The position numbers and the translations under genes were made by a program. Below, piece by piece: positions 5,683 through 7,708 of a DNA stretch of 7,708 bases. Source of the DNA: Thermomicrobiales bacterium. GTDB taxonomy: Bacteria; Chloroflexota; Limnocylindria; Limnocylindrales; CSP1-4. Location of the stretch: contig SPCO01000061.1 of NCBI GenBank assembly GCA_004525275.1, positions 1-7,708 on the forward strand, read 5' to 3'. Numbering within the stretch: position 1 is the stretch's first letter; each line of letters begins with the position of its first letter. The notes under the pieces are model-generated. The model had not been told where the DNA came from, ran no database searches, and was given only the letters and a program-made list of their open reading frames with translations.

Positions 5683-6306
5683 CCACGCGCCGATCGCGAT
5701 CCGCTCGCCGCCACGCTGCGGTTGATCATCGATGGGACGAATCTGCTCCACGCCATGTCCCGGACGTCGTCCGCCGCGCCACCGGCGGCCCTGATCGGAC
5801 GGCTGCGTGGGGTGATCCCTGCGGGCACGACGATCGAGCTCGTGTTCGACGGGCCGCCTGAGCCCGGCCTGCGCAACGAACGGATCGCGTCCGGGGTCTC
5901 GGTCCGCTACAGCGGAGGACGTACCGCCGACGACGTGATCATCAGGCTCATCGACGACGTGCGCCTGCTGGACGGCAGCGATGGCACGGCGACCCTCCTG
6001 GTCGTGACCGATGATCGGGATCTGCGCCACGCATCGCGCCTGCGCGGTGCGCGGACGGCAGGTTCGGCCTGGTTGCTCGGCCGTCTCGACTCCCGCCGCC
6101 TGACAACGCCATCGGTCGGAAACCCCAGGCCGCCGCGAGGCGCCACGCCCGGCCCGGGGTCCGGAACGGCGTCCGGATCGGAGGTCGGCGACGACGAGGC
6201 GGATGACAACCGGCCCGGCTGGAAGCCGGGTCGGGGCGCCACGAAGAAACACGGCAATCCCCGCAAAGCGCCCAAGGGTGGTGGTGCTGGTAGGATGCGG
6301 CCGTGA
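5680..6306 (+). CDS. NYN-domain protein (PIN-like putative RNase) with basic C-terminal tail
   Basis: The first 140 or so residues of this 208-residue protein fit the NYN (Nedd4-BP1/YacP-type) nuclease domain. LRLIIDGTNLL has D18 and N21, ELVFDG has D57, TADDVI has D84 and D85, and LLVVTDDRDL has D111, D112 and D114. These acidic residues match the metal-binding cluster of PIN-like nucleases, so RNA cleavage is the likely activity, though the target is unknown. From about residue 145 the chain becomes Pro-, Gly- and Arg-rich. It has a short acidic run (168-175) and a Lys/Arg-rich end (183-207) that looks disordered and could bind nucleic acid. The start is the second in-frame ATG, preceded at 7 bases by TACGAT; the ATG at 5632 lies across the HAD start. 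Its stop overlaps the next gene's GTG (GTGA). Family confidence is good; function is inferred. Confidence 0.85.
   Translation: MPRADRDPLAATLRLIIDGTNLLHAMSRTSSAAPPAALIGRLRGVIPAGTTIELVFDGPPEPGLRNERIASGVSVRYSGGRTADDVIIRLIDDVRLLDGSDGTATLLVVTDDRDLRHASRLRGARTAGSAWLLGRLDSRRLTTPSVGNPRPPRGATPGPGSGTASGSEVGDDEADDNRPGWKPGRGATKKHGNPRKAPKGGGAGRMRP
6291..6302 (+). promoter_or_regulatory. TAGGAT element before the zinc-ribbon GTG: SD and/or -10
   Basis: TAGGAT (6291-6296) precedes the GTG at 6303. Its AGGA core (6292-6295) is at the normal 7-base Shine-Dalgarno distance. The same hexamer also fits the TANNAT -10 pattern at 6 bases from the start, close to the 7 bases seen at the other promoters here. Ribosome binding is the simpler reading; an internal promoter is possible. 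Confidence 0.4.
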
Positions 6307-6785
6307 CGATCGTCGACACGCTCAATGAGATCTGGACCCAGATCCTGGACGTCACATCCGTGTTCGTCATCCCGGATTGGGGCGGTCTGATCGCGATCCT
6401 GCCGATGCTCATCGTGCTTGGTCTCGTACTCCCCTTCCTGACCTTCCTGATGCTCGGCACGATGATCTATCTGGTGCGCAAGCCGCGAACGAAGCTGGTT
6501 CTGGAAACTGGACCGCGAATAGCCGAGATCGGAGCCGGCGGCGAGCCCGTCTTCCCGGTCGGACTTCCCCATTGCCGGCGAGACAGGCTCGTGTTCCTCT
6601 CTGGCACGGTCCGTTGTGAGCGATGTCGAGACGAGCTCGCGGTCATCTGCCCGATGTGCAACGTGGGTCGGGCTGCGATCGTCGACACCTGCACGAACTG
6701 TGGCCTCGTCCTCAAGGTCGCGCCCCGCGCGGTGGCCATAAGGACGACCCCTGGCCCCAGACCGGGCGGCGCGGCGGCGGCCTGA
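6303..6785 (+). CDS. Membrane-anchored multi-CxxC zinc-ribbon protein
   Basis: I recognise the architecture but not a named family. The 160 residues comprise a short N-terminal segment, a long hydrophobic stretch at about 27-58 broken by P34 and P44, and a soluble tail. The stretch could be one long helix or a tight hairpin. The tail carries C91 (after H90) and three CxxC pairs, C105/C108, C116/C119 and C130/C133, typical of one or two zinc ribbons. Positive charges after the hydrophobic part (RKPRTK, 59-64) place the tail in the cytoplasm. The chain ends in a Pro/Gly/Ala-rich segment. The GTG start overlaps the NYN stop by 4 bases, and an AGGA lies 7 bases upstream. The next gene, ccsB, starts 9 bases after the stop, so a common transcript is likely. 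A role in cytochrome c maturation, membrane protein handling or RNA metabolism would be a guess from location only. Confidence 0.8.
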   Translation: MTIVDTLNEIWTQILDVTSVFVIPDWGGLIAILPMLIVLGLVLPFLTFLMLGTMIYLVRKPRTKLVLETGPRIAEIGAGGEPVFPVGLPHCRRDRLVFLSGTVRCERCRDELAVICPMCNVGRAAIVDTCTNCGLVLKVAPRAVAIRTTPGPRPGGAAAA

Positions 6786-6794
6786 TCACCGGCC

Positions 6795-7708
6795 ATGGCT
6801 GAGTTCTCCTCGACGCTCTTCTCGGTGGGGGTCATCTTCGTGGCGCTCGGGTTCGCGGCGCACGTCGGTCACGCCGTCATGCTCGCCAACGGACGGCGTT
6901 TGATGCCCAGCCTGGCGCCGACCCGTCAGCCAGCCTACGCCGGTGTCGTGACCGGCTCCTTCGTTCAGGAACGCGAGAAGGCCGTGGCCGGCGGGTTGGA
7001 CACCTATGCCTCGCCCAGCCCGCTCTCGCGGGTCGCCATCGGGCTGACTCTTGCGGGGTTCATCGGCCTTGGCGTGTCCATGCTGCTGCGTGGCTACGTG
7101 GTCGGACGTGGGCCGTGGGGCAACATGTTCGAGTTCACCGTGGCCTTCGCGTTCTCCGTACTCGGAGGCTATCTCCTCCTCCAGCGCCGGTATGCGATCC
7201 GCTCGATCGGGTTCATCCCGACCGGCGTGGCCCTGGCGATGCTCCTGTACGCGAGCAGCCTGCCATCGGAGATCGCGCCACTGGTGCCGGCCCTCCAGAA
7301 CGCACCGCTGCTTACCATCCACGTCGGGATGGCGGTGATCTCATACGGCATCTTCGCGACCAGTTTCGCGGCAGGGGTCGCCTACCTGGCACAAGGACAG
7401 CACGATCGGTTCGCCTGGCTACCCTCGCACAAGGTTCTCGACGAGGTCGCGTATCGATCCGTCATCATCGGCTTTCCGATCTTCGCCACGATGATCATCC
7501 TGGGCTCGTGGTGGGCGTCGATCGCCTGGTCACGGTATTGGGGCTGGGATCCGAAAGAGACGGCGGCACTCGTGACCTGGCTCGTGTACGCCATCTATCT
7601 CCACGCGCGCAACCAGCGCTCCTGGGCCGGCCGACCGGCAGCCCTCCTGCTCGTCGTCGGGTTCGGGATGGTCCTTGTGACGTATTCAGGGTCGCTCTGG
7701 TTCAGCGG
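6795..7708 (+). CDS. ccsB: Cytochrome c biogenesis protein CcsB (CcsA/ResC type), 3' end cut off
   Basis: This is a polytopic membrane protein of System II cytochrome c maturation, which handles haem and attaches it to apocytochromes outside the membrane together with a ResB/Ccs1 partner. The window shows 304 codons and ends inside the gene. The family signature WGWDPKETAALVTWLVYAIYLHAR (starting at W249) is the WWD haem-handling domain, written here with the usual extra residues. H176 (LLTIHVGM) and H270 (YLHAR) fit the conserved flanking histidines. About eight hydrophobic helices are visible, near residues 7-29, 80-99, 113-130, 139-156, 172-199, 222-243, 257-273 and 282-300. In relatives the chain ends soon after the motif corresponding to VTYSGSLWFSG, so probably only a short tail is missing. 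The ATG follows the zinc-ribbon stop by 9 bases with no clear ribosome site. Naming varies between ccsA, ccsB and resC. Confidence 0.94.
   Translation, partial: MAEFSSTLFSVGVIFVALGFAAHVGHAVMLANGRRLMPSLAPTRQPAYAGVVTGSFVQEREKAVAGGLDTYASPSPLSRVAIGLTLAGFIGLGVSMLLRGYVVGRGPWGNMFEFTVAFAFSVLGGYLLLQRRYAIRSIGFIPTGVALAMLLYASSLPSEIAPLVPALQNAPLLTIHVGMAVISYGIFATSFAAGVAYLAQGQHDRFAWLPSHKVLDEVAYRSVIIGFPIFATMIILGSWWASIAWSRYWGWDPKETAALVTWLVYAIYLHARNQRSWAGRPAALLLVVGFGMVLVTYSGSLWFS

Noticed and set aside
5634..5876. N-terminal extension of the HAD phosphatase to 5876
   Set aside because: The extra 81 residues resemble no HAD protein, run antisense to the NYN domain, and would cross the symmetric promoter. Motif I normally lies at the N-terminus.
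6467..6835. Minus-strand frame of 122 codons over the zinc-ribbon gene
   Set aside because: The plus strand has ordered CxxC motifs and a membrane segment; the minus frame has no signature.
1..7708. Defence system, prophage, insertion sequence or CRISPR array
   Set aside because: No transposase, integrase, repeat-spacer pattern or defence-type domain set is visible. The NYN gene alone, without a toxin-antitoxin-like partner, does not justify such a call.

Overview
This is a high-GC bacterial chromosomal window (roughly two thirds G+C by eye, not computed). Genes lie on both strands, are packed tightly and often overlap by a few bases. Putative -10 hexamers sit 7 bases ahead of start codons, which suggests leaderless transcription. 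With a System II cytochrome c maturation gene (CcsA/CcsB type), this fits a Chloroflexota or Actinobacteriota-like lineage. I lean to Chloroflexota, but this is an inference from style and not a phylogenetic result. I see no mobile element, CRISPR array, rRNA or tRNA.

Left part (minus strand, read right to left from 3563): an NAD(P)-binding SDR of the NDUFA9-like type is coupled through a 4-base ATGA overlap to an unrecognised single-pass membrane protein. After about 100 bases comes an M17 leucyl aminopeptidase with a GTG start, then the first codons of another possible membrane protein that runs off the left edge.

Middle (3564-5679): an adenosine deaminase family enzyme is transcribed rightward, divergently from the SDR. 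Their 119-base shared region holds a strong stem-loop, a small CTAG inverted repeat and two overlapping, oppositely oriented -10 candidates. The deaminase converges, 28 bases apart, on a HAD-IIA (NagD-like) phosphatase on the minus strand. The phosphatase and a rightward NYN-domain gene diverge from an unusually symmetric 46-base region. There each start codon is preceded at exactly 7 bases by TACGAT, and the inverted repeat includes both start codons.

Right part (5680-7708): the NYN (PIN-like) putative RNase, a membrane-anchored multi-CxxC zinc-ribbon protein (GTGA overlap) and the cytochrome c maturation protein CcsB (9-base gap, cut by the right edge) look like one operon. CcsB acts in delivering haem to apocytochrome c. 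The first two genes have no established role in that pathway.

Most of the window is housekeeping in character. The less ordinary signals are the promoter architecture, the stem-loop in the SDR leader, and the NYN / zinc-ribbon / CcsB arrangement.
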